The position numbers were made by a program, and so were the translations under genes. The notes under the pieces were generated by a model that saw only the letters and a list, made by a program, of their open reading frames with translations, did not search any database and was not told the origin of the DNA. 64,000 nucleotides of DNA from NCBI RefSeq assembly GCF_963678635.1, contig NC_087066.1, positions 60,978,875 to 61,042,874 on the forward strand. The letters run 5' to 3'. Origin of the DNA: Symsagittifera roscoffensis. Lineage: Eukaryota; Xenacoelomorpha; Acoela; Convolutidae. Within the stretch, counting starts at the first letter, position 1. The number at the start of each line of letters is the position of its first letter. Shown piece after piece: positions 10,697-21,783 of the stretch.

Positions 10697-11711
10697 GGGC
10701 TTTTTCTCTGGAGATTTTTGATAAACCCAACTTTGGGGATAATTATTGCATTTTACTCGCAAGAAGCATTTACCAGCACTTGCCTAATTCAAAGCAGTGT
10801 TGAGGTTGAACTTAAGACGGACCGTGGTCTTTATTTGGATATGCGCATTAATCACACTAGCTTAAAGCTTCAATTAATCAGGGGAAGAATGTTTGACCTC
10901 ATAAAGCACAAAGGAAGAACTAAATCAACTCCTCATCAGCGATTAATAAAGGAATTCTTGCTTGACATGTTTATGATTTTGAAGATTTCCCAGACAATTG
11001 TGAGACGCATCCGTTCACGCATAGAGCCATTTCCTTAGAAACACTAAAAAATTTTCACACTAATTTGTTTGAATTTGTTTGCTATTGTTTTTTTAGTCTC
11101 TAGCCAGACCTAATCTTAACATGTTGTCTAATAGTTCAAATGTTTGTCTTACAATTCATTATTCTCTGCTTACTAAAAGAAATTTAGTAGCTAAACATGT
11201 TCTTCGAAACTTGCAAAGAAAACAAAAACGCAACCTGCTAATTACAATTACACCAAAACTATAATAGCAAGAACATCTAAAACAATTATAAATCTCCAGA
11301 AAAAAGGCAATGATTGCTTAATAGTAAAAAAACCGGGAAACACCTACAAGCTAGACTGCAAAGAAATGCTCAACAAATTTGTCACTCAACTAAGACATGT
11401 GTATGAGAAATTGACGATTCAGAATTTAGAGGCATGTAAGTCAACTATGATTTTTTTGTCCTCAACTGTCCTATGAAATAATCAGTTTCTTTCTTTAGAG
11501 AAATGTAGAGATGGATCATTTTTCTCTAAGGGAAATTATAACAGAACTCCCGAGCTCATGGATACTGGATCGGTTTCCTCTGAAAAGATTCCTCGAATTT
11601 TTTGCTATTATCAAATCAGCTTCAAGCAATGATAATGAAGAACACTGGATTGATTACTCACTTTTTTTGCTGATTTTTTGGGTAGAAAAAGAACAAATTA
11701 GTCATTTCTAG
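10697..11711 (+). pseudogene. broken multi-exon coding remnant, unknown product
   Basis: Several plus-strand stretches look coding but in different frames. After an acceptor (TTTGGCAG, 10696) a 113-codon frame runs to 11038. An overlapping frame reads YDFEDFPDNCETHPFTHRAI up to about 11070. At 11300-11435 a frame (KKGNDCLIVKKPGNTYKLDC ...) follows CTCCAG and ends at a perfect GTAAGT donor. After TTTCTTTCTTTAG (11498) comes KCRDGSFFSKGNYNRTPELM. Joining across that 63-bp intron would create TAG at the junction. This looks like a decayed gene with extracellular-type Cys; no family recognised. Confidence 0.35.
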
Positions 11712-11719
11712 CAGACACT

Positions 11720-12069
11720 TACTGGCGAATAGCTCCTCGAACACTACCAACATGTAATAACTTGATTTGTTTTTACGCAATTATTCAGCACTTCTGCTTT
11801 CTTAAGGCAATCAGAAAAACTTGAATGAGTTTTCGAATTTTCTGAGGAGTTTTGTGAAAATTTTTCTGAAAATGTTAGTTAATGTCGCAATATTATTATA
11901 CGATGCAGTGATTTATTTAAATCTTTCGTAATTTACTTTTTTCTCGAAAAACTTGATTGTTTTTTGAAGAATCACTAGATTGCAGCATAGTTTCCTTTAG
12001 ATAGTTATAACAAGTTATAGCTCAAATAAGATCAAACCTTATCGTATTTTGTACATATCTTTTAAAATA
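11720..12069. other. non-coding stretch
   Basis: No feature seen. Confidence 0.4.
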
Positions 12070-12195
12070 GAGCGCATGACGTCAAAATGTTTATGAAACT
12101 CCGTCAAAATTGCTAGTTTAAAAATCAATTTTTAATTGGCGAATAAACCAAGCCGAGGACAAATGTTCCGTCAATTTCTTCGAAAGCCGGAAAAT
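12070..12195 (-). mobile_element. decayed 5' end of Helentron-like element
   Basis: The reverse complement resembles the first ~125 bp of the 980 family: a diverged CTTTCGAAGAAA hairpin, then GACGGAACATTTGTCCTCGG, then ACTAGCAATTTTGACGGA. Confidence 0.45.
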
Positions 12196-12847
12196 GGCTT
12201 GAAAAAATGCGCACAAAAATTGCCAGCAATCAGTTGTTTTCAAACCCCCTGAACCACAAAATTGTCTCAAAAAAGATAGCTCTCAACTCATACCGTTAAT
12301 ATCATTATTAGAGTATATAAAATTTCTGTAGAAATTTTTTTTTCTATTGCTGAAATATGGTTGAAGAAAAACTGAACTTGAGCATTTATATTCCGTTTTT
12401 GTTCGTTATTTTCATTGATAATCGGATCAAAAAAACAGTTTTTGATAAATTTCTGAATTGCGCCAAAAGCAGCATCTTGGTTCCGTTATATTCGTGCATT
12501 TTTGAGAGCATTTGTTTTTCCAATCAAAAAATTACAACTAAATGAAAATTTGTGCATGTTTGACAAAAATCACAGATCAAAAAAACTTCAGGCGGGTTTG
12601 TTTTGTTTAGTTGACGCCTTTTTTAAAATAATAATTCAACATTTCTGATTTTTGTTTCATTCGAATGGTTTCTAGCTTTCAGTTTTTGTAGTAATGACTT
12701 ACTTGTTGCCCCAAAAAATTTAGCGTATATTAGCTAACTGCACCTTATAAACACATTTACACTGGATTATTTAACAATCTGCATCTGTATAACGCATATA
12801 GAAGCAAAAAAAATTGACACCAATTCCGTTGCTTAGCTTCCTATACG
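12196..12847. other. non-coding stretch
   Basis: A 62-codon open frame at 12357-12545 has low-complexity composition and no splice or homology cue. Nothing else seen. Confidence 0.35.
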
Positions 12848-13040
12848 CGACCCGAATTAGCTACATTGCGGTTTGCGCGACCCAAATTAGCTATGTTGCG
12901 ACTTTGTTCGACCCAAATTATCTATGTTGCGACTTTGCAGGACCCAAATTAGCAATGTTGCGACTTTGTGCGACTCAAATCAACTAAGCTGCGACTTTGC
13001 GCGACCAAAATTAGCTATGTTGCGACTTTGTGCGACTCAA
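12848..13040 (+). repeat. 31-bp minisatellite, about 6 copies
   Basis: Units start at 12848, 12878, 12909, 12940, 12971, 13002 and (partial) 13033. The first spacing is 30 and the rest are 31. Consensus is CGACCCAAATTAGCTATG followed by TTGCGACTTTGTG. It is far more GC-rich than its surroundings. Confidence 0.9.
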
Positions 13041-13359
13041 GCCTCTTGCGGGATGATGGAACTTCGGTCGCAGAAAGTCCATTTCGGCTACTCATTTCAG
13101 TCGCAACATGAGTCGCGGACCTCTCCCCGGGGCGGTAGCTTCATTTTTTTTAAATTCAAGAGTTATTTTCAACAAAATTTTGTGAATGGAAAGGGTTTTG
13201 ATCTGAGGCCTTTCTCAGCACTCCCTTAAAAATCTGAGATTCACAAGACAACAGAAGGACTTTTCGCCAGCAAGACCACATCTGTTATGAGATGAAAGAT
13301 TTCCTAATAATGAATCAAGTTCATAAAAATAATCCCTAGAAAGTTTGAAATCCGTAAAT

Positions 13360-13632
13360 GTTCCGACTTTCGATACGAAAGTAACGGAATATTTGTGCTC
13401 GGGGTGGGTTTTTTCTTCAGACAAATTTTTGACTTTTTCACTAGCCATTTTTGACGGAATTTTTTTTATATCATTCGAAAGGCATTGATGTCTTGAGGTA
13501 TTGTTCGAAAGGTATTGTTATCCTTTTCATTTTGTTTTTTTTTTCATTTAATTTTATAATGTTATTACTGCTCCATAAACCTTAAAAGGCAGTCGGAACA
13601 TTCAGGGTTTCGCCCTGATACGAGCAGTCTTG
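13360..13632 (+). mobile_element. Helentron-like element, copy 3 (internally deleted)
   Basis: Keeps both ends of the 980 family: GTTCCGACT with its 5' hairpin, and AGTCGGAAC, 3' hairpin and AGTCTTG. The middle is shortened to a total of 273 bp and includes a small duplication of the TCGAAAGG(C/T)ATTG block. Confidence 0.7.
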
Positions 13633-13639
13633 TTTAATT

Positions 13640-14567
13640 TTAGCATTAATTTTTGAACAAATGTTTTTTTTTGAGTTCAGCGGAAATAATTATCATTCGT
13701 GGCGCATTCGTTGATCAGAATGAACGATAATTAATGTTTTTCCTTTCCATTTTCGAAGAAAGAGATCGAATACGAATATTAGTGTTTTTTTCTGAGTTTG
13801 GTTTATTTCGTTTCAAGATGAAATGCGGATGAAAAAAAAATAGTGAGGGAATTAAAATTGGAAGCGAAGCAACCAAACCACGGACGTTTTTGTTATCGTA
13901 GCTGACGGTTGATTTTCGAATGCTGATGAAAAATTTATACCTGAGAAGCAATTTGGTCAAAAGCGAAGCAAAAATTACACGCAAAGCACTGCTTCAAAGC
14001 AATTTCAGCACGTTTTAGTTGTAGAGTAATTTATCTTCATTTTTGAATTGAGTGCGTGGAATTTGTCTCGTGGCATTGTAGCCATTTTGAGTACTCAGCT
14101 GATTAGTTTTTTCGAAGCACGAGTTTTCACAGCAGTTGCATGACTTCAAATTACAACAATACATGTATTTGCTTTCTTCGTCGCTTCAAATTAAAAATTG
14201 GTCAACTTTATGACCGGAACTTCCCCTAATGGTTTCGTTTAAATGATCGAAGGACAGAGCTTTAAATAATTTATTATTTTGATCACATTTTAGAATAAAA
14301 AAAGAAACCTTTAAACTTTTTTTACTTTTGGAGAATGACTGCTGCGTGGTAAATTATAAAAATTAGAATTAATCGATAGTGGAATCAAAATTGGAATTAG
14401 TTATCACTTTCGAATTTCTACGCTTTATATTGATTATTAACTATACCATTCTTTTGAGTTTGATATTTAATCGGTTATAAAGCCCTTTTTTATATTTGGA
14501 ACTTAAGCAACTGTAGTTTAAATAAGCAATAAGCAACTTTTGGTTTTGAAAAATTGTATTTGTGAAA
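13640..14567. other. upstream region of gene A
   Basis: No gene or repeat family recognised. It should contain the promoter and 5' UTR of gene A, but no TATA box or other motif is clear enough to call. Confidence 0.35.
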
Positions 14568-14761
14568 ATGGCGCGCTGGGGCAGTACTATTTTTGACAAC
14601 AGCTTATCGGATATGCGATCATCCTACCAAGCCTCATTCGACAACAAAAGAGCGTTCGGACACTCGGATCTGAATGATATCACAGCCTACGCCAAGGCTC
14701 AAACGGGATCCCACAGAGCTAGTCGATTCACAAGCAACCTCACTTCTTACGACAACAATCG
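14568..14761 (+). CDS. gene A, coding exon 1 (unrecognised 417-residue protein)
   Basis: Starts at ATG in the context GAAAATGGCG and reads MARWGSTIFDNSLSDMRSSY onward, 64 codons plus two bases, to the donor CG|GTAAGA. I chose this ATG because it is the only one in frame near the start of the coding-like stretch. The peptide is polar, rich in Ser, Asp, Asn, Arg and Tyr, with no signal peptide or membrane segment. Splicing to 21615 completes an Arg codon. With the four later exons it makes a 1254-nt CDS. No family recognised; a structural or cytoskeletal role is possible but not shown. Confidence 0.7.
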
Positions 14762-15196
14762 GTAAGACAAAAGGAAAATCGATCACTACTAAATGATATG
14801 TTATGACGGCAAAACGATATTGAAACCCGGGTCGAAGTGTAAACGTAATCCGGGTCGAGGTGTGATGCGAAAAGAGATCTATTCAAAAACCTGAAAGTTT
14901 TGAATATTAATGCACATCTGAATTTTTTTCATGACCACTTTTGGTCAGAAGTCGGAATGTAAAAGCGGCAATCGTATCTATAAAATTCAATACTTTTGAC
15001 TCCTCTGTGCAAACATAGACCTGCAAAAAAAGGTTCCAAAAATGTGCAAAAGTTTTAACCAATCACAAGTTTCCACGACGCGTTTTTCGACTCTTTCTAC
15101 AGAGCCAAGGCTTTTTTTTCTGCCATTCCAATCCGACCTGGTATCCCTCGTTTTCCAACAACTATAGTCTATTTCATTATATTTTTTATAGGCTCT

Positions 15197-15610
15197 CAGG
15201 GGCGGATTTAGGATTTTCTCGAGGGGGGGGGGGGGGCGATTTTCAAAAATTTTTACGACCTTTTTTTTAAGGTCGACCAAATTGATTTTCCGATCTCCTA
15301 AAGGACCAAAAAGACGCTGTTTTGCTAAATGTTCTGCGCCGCAGGCAAACTTTTGAAAAACAGGTCAAAAAAGTTGTTTTTGGGCACTTTTTGTTGAAAA
15401 AAGTTGACAGAAAAATCTCGTTTTTTTTTTTGGCGCGTGCTCCCCCTCAAAGTTAGTATATATTGCGCCAAAGGCACCTTTAGCAAAAATTTCAGTGTCG
15501 GTTGGCCAAAAAAGGATTTCTTAGAAAGTACCCAAGGGGGGACCCTTTGGGTCGGCAGGGGGTCGAATCCCTGAGGGAAGGCGTCCGCCCCCTCCTAAAT
15601 CTGCCCCTTG
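15197..15610 (+). mobile_element. hAT-like MITE (CAGGGGCGGAT family)
   Basis: Terminal inverted repeats CAGGGGCGGATTTAGG and its near inverse CTAAATCTGCCCCTTG bound a 414-bp insert with G/C homopolymers and GCGGCGCAG-type blocks. Flanking 8-mers TAGGCTCT (15189-15196) and TAGACTCT (15611-15618) differ at one base, as expected for an 8-bp target duplication (hAT or P superfamily). No transposase is encoded. Opposite-orientation copy at 34600; fragments at 46516, in the 50-57 kb array and at 62905. Confidence 0.75.
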
Positions 15611-16012
15611 TAGACTCTATTAGTATTGATTTATTAAAAGATATATTTCTATTGTGTCCACTGATAAAATCCGCCGTACTAATTGATAGATGAGTTACAA
15701 ATATTTGAGCAGAAATTTTCCATGTTTTGAAGCGAAAATTTTGGAGCACAGAGAATTATTCATAAGACGAGCACCAAAACGCAAAAATCACCAATTTTCG
15801 CTCAACACATCCTTTTTAGAGCCAAGCACTATTCTGAGCAGAAAAGAATTTGTACAATTTCATGCAAGTTTTTCTCGCTAAAGTCGAAATTTGGGGTAGG
15901 ACCTCGACCTGAAAATGATCTGTTAACCTTACGTATAGAACACAATTATCATTATTATGATTATTAAAATTCTTAACCACTTTTTACAAAGCTCAAAAGT
16001 GGACGGTGGCTA

Positions 16013-17717
16013 AGTATAAAAATAGTCGGTGAGCAAGTGAGTTTTCAAAAGTTTCTTAAAATCGATCAAACTGTCTGCTCGCTTAACACTGGTGGGTAAC
16101 TTGTTCATAAAACAGCACGATGGCAAGAAAACATCCGACCGCCGAAAGTATTTCTGATAAAAGGCTGTACAAAATTGAGAAAACCACTTCTTCTAGAGGA
16201 ATGAGAATAATCTCTGTGAAATAGATCTGACAAATAGTTGGGAACTCTGTCCGCCTTAAACATACAATACATGAACATAAGCACTGTGAATTTTATACGC
16301 GCTCCAACTGGGAGCCAGTGCAAATCGTGCAAATAAGGCGTAACATCAACTCTTCTATTAAGTTTGAACAGAAGCCTAGCGCACCGATTGTGAACTCGTT
16401 GTAACTTATTAAGAAGAAATGAAGGTAGCCCAAAATACAGAGAATTGCAGTATCCTAAACGAGACAAAACTAGAAAGATAACAATGCTGCGAGTGAAATT
16501 GAAGCCTAAATGCCGTGAAATTGATGAAATCTGTCTAAGTTGATAATGACATGATGCACAGACCAAGTTAATTTGTTTTTCAAAAGTAAAAAACTGGTCG
16601 AGAACAAACCCAAGACTACGGAAGTGAGTCGCCACGTCGAGGTACTCGTTCGCTAAAACAACTTGACCAGGAATTGTGAATCTACTTATTCTTGAACGGA
16701 CAAACATGAACTCGGTTTTGTCTTCATTCATTTTGAGATTCATACAAGAAAACCACTCTTGAACTCTGTATACCACTTGCTGCGCTTTCATAATCCCCGC
16801 TTCAACATTGTCAATAGTAAAATAAAGTGTACTGTCATCTGCGTAAATGTGATAGTCAACATCAATTTCATTCAGATTATCACGCAACGGAATGAAATAA
16901 ATAGAGAACAATAACAGCCCGAGTACAGAACCCTGTGGAACGCCTACTTTCAGATTGATATAATTAAAAAACACGCCATTGATAAAAACACGTTGCGTGC
17001 GGTCACCTAGGTACAACATCATCCACGATAATGCTTTCTTTTTTACTCCGAGCCTATTCTCGAGTATGTCACTTAGTTAAGAATGATCCACTGTATCAAA
17101 GGCAGTACTCAAGTCGAGAGCGATAAGAACCACAGGCTTCTTCTTGACATGTGAACAAAAGACATCATTCGTAATGCGCAACAACTCGGTCTCTGTTGAA
17201 TGAAAGACTCTGTAAGCTGACTGAAAAGGATCGAAAGCATTGTTACTTTCCTAAAAAAAATTGTGAAACACTTAGACACAAGCTTCTTCAAAACTTTCGC
17301 AAAAAAATGAATGTTGGTGACGGGTCTATAATTCTTGAAAACTTCCGGGTCAGCATTGGTTTTCTTAAGTAGTGGGATGACTGTACCAACTTTCAAACAT
17401 TTCGGATAAGTACCAGAGGTAAAAGAAAGGTTGAATACGTAAAGCAGTATCGGCAAGAGAATGGATTTCATTGACTTCAGAAGCTTCGTTGGTACCGCCT
17501 GAAGTGGAGACGACGTGTATGTGACATCGTCGAAAGCAGCTTTTGATAATTCCAAGCCAGAGACGCTTGGCAAAACATCAAACTGAAGCTCTTGGACTGG
17601 ATAGTTGAAAAGAACTGAAGTGACAGGAATGCCTTCAACAAGATTATCTACTTTCGACACAAAAAACTGGTTGAAAGTATTCGCCAGAGACTTTTCATTG
17701 AAACCGGTGGGTAGCAA
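16013..17717 (-). pseudogene. LINE ORF2 reverse transcriptase region, frameshifted
   Basis: Two long frames (17109-17717 and 16105-17022) cover the RT. Visible motifs are VIPLLKKTNADPEVFKNYRP (early palm), GVPQGSVLGLLLFSIY (RT block B'/4) and YHIYADDSTLYF, the YADD catalytic box. The C-terminal region RCARLLFKLNRR ... LHWLPVGARIKF is typical of CR1/L2/Jockey ORF2. A frameshift near 16103 separates the last ~30 residues (LPTSVKRADSLIDFKKLLKT), ending at 16013. Other breaks lie at about 17022-17109 and between 17717 and the endonuclease. Its activity would be target-primed reverse transcription; this copy cannot make the full protein. Confidence 0.85.
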
Positions 17718-17999
17718 AGAAGCTTTTTTGCCACATAGGATGTCAAGTTCTTGATATTTTTACTTGATGTCTGAGTTCTGCATCATACTTTTATAAAAGA
17801 GTTTTTGTTTATCAAGTAACATAGTGTTCATTTCCATCGACTTGGCGCGAAACTCGGCAAGGCTAGTTTCGGAAAAACACATGCGATATTGTCACTCAGC
17901 TCTTCTTATTTCCATTTTCGCGGTTCTCAGTTCATCATCGAAGTAAGGGCTGTGAAAAGAAGCCCTTTTTCTCGGGACCCAAGGAGTCGGCAACTTCAT

Positions 18000-18794
18000 C
18001 TAAATGAGTAAGCAAGGTTGCAAATGAATCGCAGCAATTCCCGGCATACGCCATTTTTGGTTGATCAGAAGTTTGAATGTATTGCTCAAACTTTCCAATG
18101 TAATGTTCTTCCACCGCCTATAAACAACTGTTTTCTTTGAGACTGAAGTTTGGGTAACCGTGGGGTAATTAAAATAAATGCAATTGTGGTCGCCTGCAAT
18201 TTCATCATTAACAAAATTATTCGCAGGTGTATAAGTTGAAATAATCAAATCCAATGTATGACCGGATACATGAGTTGGTTCAAGTATGTGCTGTTCAAGG
18301 CCGGCTTCAGAAATAACAGAGAAAAGTCGTGATGCTCTGGAATCCGTTTCAAGTTCGGCGTGGACATTGAAGTCTCCTAAGCATAAAATGTTTGTAAAAT
18401 TTGAAGCATTTTCCACTCGTACTTCCGCGAATTCTTCAATGAAGACACTAAAATTTGTCGCAGGAGGACGATACACAAGTATTAAAAGTAGCGAGGTCGT
18501 TTGAAAAAACATGACCAAGTACTCCCAATTATCATTTGTCATGCTCTTTAGAAGCTTGACATCAAGTGACTGTTTGTGAAATATTCCGACACCGCCCCCT
18601 CGTTTTTCCTCGCAGGAACAGCTGATGAATTTATAATATTCTGGGCAGCACTGAGGTCCAACTAAATAATCATCGTCGTGAGCCAACCAGATTTCAGTAA
18701 ATGCAAACGCATCTGGGCAACGCGGCAATAGATAAGCATGAACACGATCTATTTTGTTCTTTATTGATTTTGCGTTAAACAGGCTGATATTCAT
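18000..18794 (-). pseudogene. LINE ORF2 AP-endonuclease domain
   Basis: 264-codon frame starting MNISLFNAKSIKNK. It shows the exonuclease-endonuclease-phosphatase pattern: N near the start, TEIWL (catalytic Glu), a YRPP motif, LGDFNVH (catalytic Asp/Asn) and the SGHTLDLIIS and AGDHNCIYF C-terminal His/Asp region. In this family the domain nicks target DNA to prime reverse transcription. It is separated from the RT part by frame breaks between 18000 and 17717, so it is called a pseudogene despite a good local frame. Confidence 0.85.
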
Positions 18795-18917
18795 TGCATT
18801 GTTTAGTCACGCTGTACCGGCTCGATCCACACGCTGTTGTTTTTTCAACCATTCTCTAGCTTCATCATTCAATCGAATGGTTTTTATGAGAACATTTTCT
18901 GGCCAAAAATCAGCACT

Positions 18918-19667
18918 TTAAATTATGTCCTTCATCGTGTTTTCAAAAAGACAGTGGAAGGATTTCAACTTTGATTCTGGTTTGGACACCACGCGAAGTG
19001 CAACCGGCTTTGCCCCGTGGTTTGAGCAATATTCGATCAAGTCCTCAGGAGAAGCTGAGAGAGCAAAGCGTGTAGCAAAGATATGCCTTCTAGGTGGTGG
19101 TGGTGCTGGCTTCGGTACACCGAACAGAGTACTCGAACCATCATTTTTCTTCGTTCTATTCATGAGACCAGATTCTCTGTTGACTATTCCTTGTTTGCAG
19201 TAGTCATCATCTCTCAGTCTCTTCGCTGCCTGAGATGCAGAGCTGTTCATAGAAGTTGTGCTGCCATGTCGCGACCTGAAAAATTTTCCTGCGAATGGCT
19301 CCTTGTTCGGCGGCTGTCCAGATCCAGCGTTTCCAGCAAGCAGTGATGCATACGTCAAGTTGATCGGTTTCTGTTGTACTTGTGTAGACGTGTTATCGTT
19401 GAAATTATCGCTGAGATTGTTCACAAGTTTCGTCAGTGTGTCCATAGATTCGAGTTTGGTTTCGATTGAAAACAATCGATTCGCCATTTCGTCTGTCTTT
19501 CTCTCAGGTTTGCCAGTTTCGTGGCATTCGAGACATACCCATGTGATCGTACAATAAATAGACGAGGTTTCCATTGATACACCCACGCAAGACAGATATA
19601 CAGCTTTCAGCGAGCAAACAAAGCACTCAGTAAGAACAGGTTCAATCCCGCTCCGAACAAATGCCAC
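18918..19667 (-). CDS. LINE ORF1 (zinc-finger-like plus RRM-like)
   Basis: 249-codon frame. The N-terminal part carries paired Cys (ECFVCS, YCTITWVCLECHETG) resembling the PHD/zinc-finger head of CR1-type ORF1 proteins. Then a heptad-like helical stretch (ANRLFSIETKLESMDTLTKL) suggests coiled-coil oligomerisation, followed by a low-complexity basic linker. The C-terminal HIFATRFALSASPEDLIEYC resembles the RRM-like module of other LINE ORF1 proteins. In such elements ORF1 binds element RNA. The start is at a non-ATG codon near 19667 and the true start may be internal. Confidence 0.65.
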   Translation of the reverse strand: MAFVRSGIEPVLTECFVCSLKAVYLSCVGVSMETSSIYCTITWVCLECHETGKPERKTDEMANRLFSIETKLESMDTLTKLVNNLSDNFNDNTSTQVQQKPINLTYASLLAGNAGSGQPPNKEPFAGKFFRSRHGSTTSMNSSASQAAKRLRDDDYCKQGIVNRESGLMNRTKKNDGSSTLFGVPKPAPPPPRRHIFATRFALSASPEDLIEYCSNHGAKPVALRVVSKPESKLKSFHCLFENTMKDII

Positions 19668-19904
19668 AACAAGTTGGCGCTCTCGTAAGGACAGGCAGTT
19701 TTGAAGTAAGTGAGAAAGGTATCAATCAGATGTTAATCCACCGAGTACAAGGCTAATTTAAGCAGGTACTCAATTAAATGTTCAAACCGATTGAAGAATA
19801 TCAATTAAACCAGAAGATGTGGTAACCGAATATAAAACAAAAGAAAATAACGAATATTTCTTTTTGTTCGCGGAAGAAATTCAAGGAATAATCCGAGGGA
19901 TGTC

Positions 19905-19980
19905 TCAGTGATACGAACCCCGGACCTATGGCACGTCAGGCCCACGTACTAACCACCAGGCTAAGTGTCCTGTACCCAGT
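19905..19980 (-). repeat. tRNA-derived (SINE-like) sequence
   Basis: On the minus strand AGCCTGGTGGTTAGTACG resembles a polymerase III A box and GGGGTTCGTATC resembles a B box, at tRNA-like spacing. The stems do not pair well enough for a functional tRNA. It lies just upstream of the LINE 5' end. Confidence 0.45.
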
Positions 19981-19984
19981 AATC

Positions 19985-20640
19985 AGCAACAAGTGTTACA
20001 ACTACAATTTTTGCAATAAAAATTTCAAGAAAAAGAAACAAAGCAAGCTGTGTGAGGCCGAACTGGGTACAATTTTGAGTTTGTGGGTCTCTGGAATCCA
20101 TAGACAAGTTTTAAAACATATTAAAGTTTTGTCCGAACGTTTGAAGAAAACGAAAGAAAAAAAGAAGATCAAAGAGAGCGTCCTTGTTGCGGAATCTGCT
20201 TACAATTTACAAAAAACACAGTTTGGCCTGGCAATAAAAGCTTTTGGATTTTTTTCAACTTAAAAAAATTGTTGTCAAAACTTTTTGTTGCTTTATTTCG
20301 GGTCTTGGGAGGGGTTGTCTTCAAATTTCAGGAGTCAGGTAAAAATAGCTGAAATAACTTTGAATCATGACATAAGATTGGGATCTTAGTCAGAAACCAG
20401 ATCCTAATTGAGTCTACAAACCTAAAAACTTCGACCGATTTCACTAAAAACTGAAACAAATTTGAAATAATTTCTACAAAAATGAATTACGACTGAAACT
20501 GATTTGAGGTACCTAAAGTAGGCTGGAAAATACCATCCTACCTTTGCCATTGTTACTTCCCAATCCACGACAGAGGCCGTAACACAAAACTGTCGTAGCA
20601 AGTCAAATAAAATTCAGCAACTTCTTATTATTGGATCAAA
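19985..20640. other. intron 1 of gene A, no supported gene
   Basis: A 111-codon plus-strand frame (19928-20263) begins inside the tRNA-like repeat and is Lys-rich. It has no motif or splice support and is not called. Confidence 0.4.
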
Positions 20641-21313
20641 TTTTTGTTTTTTTTTTCATAAAATCTCTCATTTTGCATTTGTGCTAAAAAAATAAATTTT
20701 ACGGAAAAAAATGTGCATGCAAAATTTGACATTTTTGTGTTTATAACGTAGTCCAGGATGAGTTTCTCACCCAAAAAACCCAAAAATTACATGAAAATGT
20801 TTTTTTTGTAAACACAATTATTATCTTTTGTTTCATTTGCTAAGATAAAAATAAATTTGTAAGAAAAAAAGGGCCTTTTATGTCAACCATCAAAATTTTC
20901 AAGCTAAAAATTATCTAGTCTTATTCAAAAAGTTACTTTTTTGGTATATATTTTCATGTGAAAATGTTAAAATAACTTTTATGGCTGAAACCACCAAATG
21001 CAGTTTATCTGCGTGGTTACTGCCAGTTACACTCTGGGTTTTCTCATGACAAAAAAATTTTTGGTTAGTGTTTCGGTTGAAACACGAAATTTTGAAACAA
21101 AAAATTTTCGAATTTTCATTTATGGAAAAAATGCTTGTCATACAATATCATAGTATGGAAAAAACGCTTGTCATACAATTTCATATATAAAAAAATGCTT
21201 ATTTTGCTATTTCCATGCATACTATTTTACTCTATGAAATTGTATGAAAGAGTATGATAAGCATTTTTTTCATATATGAAAATTGTATGATAAGCATTTT
21301 TTGTCAACCCGGG
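20640..21313 (+). mobile_element. CCCGGGTTGAC-bounded TIR element (one clear end)
   Basis: The right end is GCATTTTTTGTCAACCCGGG at 21294-21313, the same terminus as other copies in the window. Inside are repeated inverted words (ATGAAATTGTATGATAAGC and its complement) at 21120-21300. The left boundary is not clear. It shares blocks with the inverted copy at 26873 (ATTTTGCATGCAAAA, TTTTTGGGTGAGAAACTCATCC). Confidence 0.5.
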
Positions 21314-21444
21314 TTGTTTCTAAAACCACGAAAGTTCAAGCTATCATATGTTTTTTTAGTTAACCAGTCAGAGGCCTAACCCAGAGGTTAAAGGTTAAAG
21401 ATTAACTAAGTTATGGCTATCTTTACAAGCTTTCACCTTGTGAA

Positions 21445-21525
21445 TTGCAGCGAACGTGTGATTTGAACCCGTAATCATATAATTGCTGGGCACCATCACT
21501 ACCAATGCCCCACAACGCCATATGT
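21445..21525 (-). repeat. tRNA-derived (SINE-like) sequence
   Basis: The minus strand reads GTTGTGGGGCATTGGTAGTG (A-box-like) and about 30 bp on ACGGGTTCAAATCAC (B-box-like). This is consistent with a tRNA pseudogene or SINE head 90-170 bp upstream of gene A exon 2. Confidence 0.5.
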
Positions 21526-21614
21526 TAAGTTATTTCTGATGAAATTAGGCTCAACTTCATAACTGGGGGCTATAAATACCAACCGGCTGCCGGAATTCTG
21601 CCAACAGTGACCAG

Positions 21615-21783
21615 AGAACACAAAGGACGCAATTTCATCCAAGAAAACTTCAGAGACGCCACCAGGCTCAGAAAAACGGACCCAGTTTCGATAAATTTAG
21701 ACGAGCCACTAATGCCAGGAAAAGGATTGGAAGGATTCATAAACGTCTACAAAAGTACCAGGGCTAATCCCCAGACAAGTCAA
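21615..21783 (+). CDS. gene A, coding exon 2
   Basis: The acceptor is GTGACCAG (an alternative CCAACAG lies 7 bases upstream but breaks the frame with exon 1). One base completes the Arg codon from exon 1, then 56 codons read EHKGRNFIQENFRDATRLRK, PVSINLDEPLMPGKGLEGF and YKSTRANPQTSQ to a perfect donor CAA|GTAAGT, phase 0. Strong splice sites and exact phase fit with both neighbours are the main evidence. No domain recognised. Confidence 0.75.

Larger units (their letters stand above)
15945..19700 (-). mobile_element. CR1/L2-like non-LTR retrotransposon (LINE), decayed
   Basis: Minus-strand element in intron 1 of gene A with ORF1 (18918-19667), an AP-type endonuclease (18000-18794) and reverse transcriptase (16013-17717). 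The 3' end at about 15945 is followed by short AAT/ATAATG repeats rather than a long poly-A, typical of CR1/L2 elements. Several frameshifts split ORF2, so the copy is inactive. No target duplication was identified. The 5' boundary is approximate. Confidence 0.85.

Noticed and set aside
12848-13040. CRISPR array
   Set aside because: Units are contiguous 31-bp repeats without unique spacers, in an animal genome; it is a minisatellite.
18286-19557. Several plus-strand open frames opposite the LINE
   Set aside because: They are mirror frames of LINE ORF1 and endonuclease coding sequence on the minus strand.
19905-19980. Functional tRNA gene
   Set aside because: A- and B-box-like words are present but acceptor and T stems do not pair; a tRNA-derived repeat fits better. 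The same applies to 21445-21525 and 45380-45480.
19928-20263. 111-codon plus-strand open frame with Lys-rich C-terminus
   Set aside because: Begins inside a tRNA-derived repeat, lacks splice or homology cues and lies in intron 1 of gene A; likely chance.
21615-21616. Alternative acceptor CCAACAG at 21607 for gene A exon 2
   Set aside because: It would leave exon 2 out of phase with exon 1 and hit a stop; the acceptor 7 bases downstream keeps the frame.
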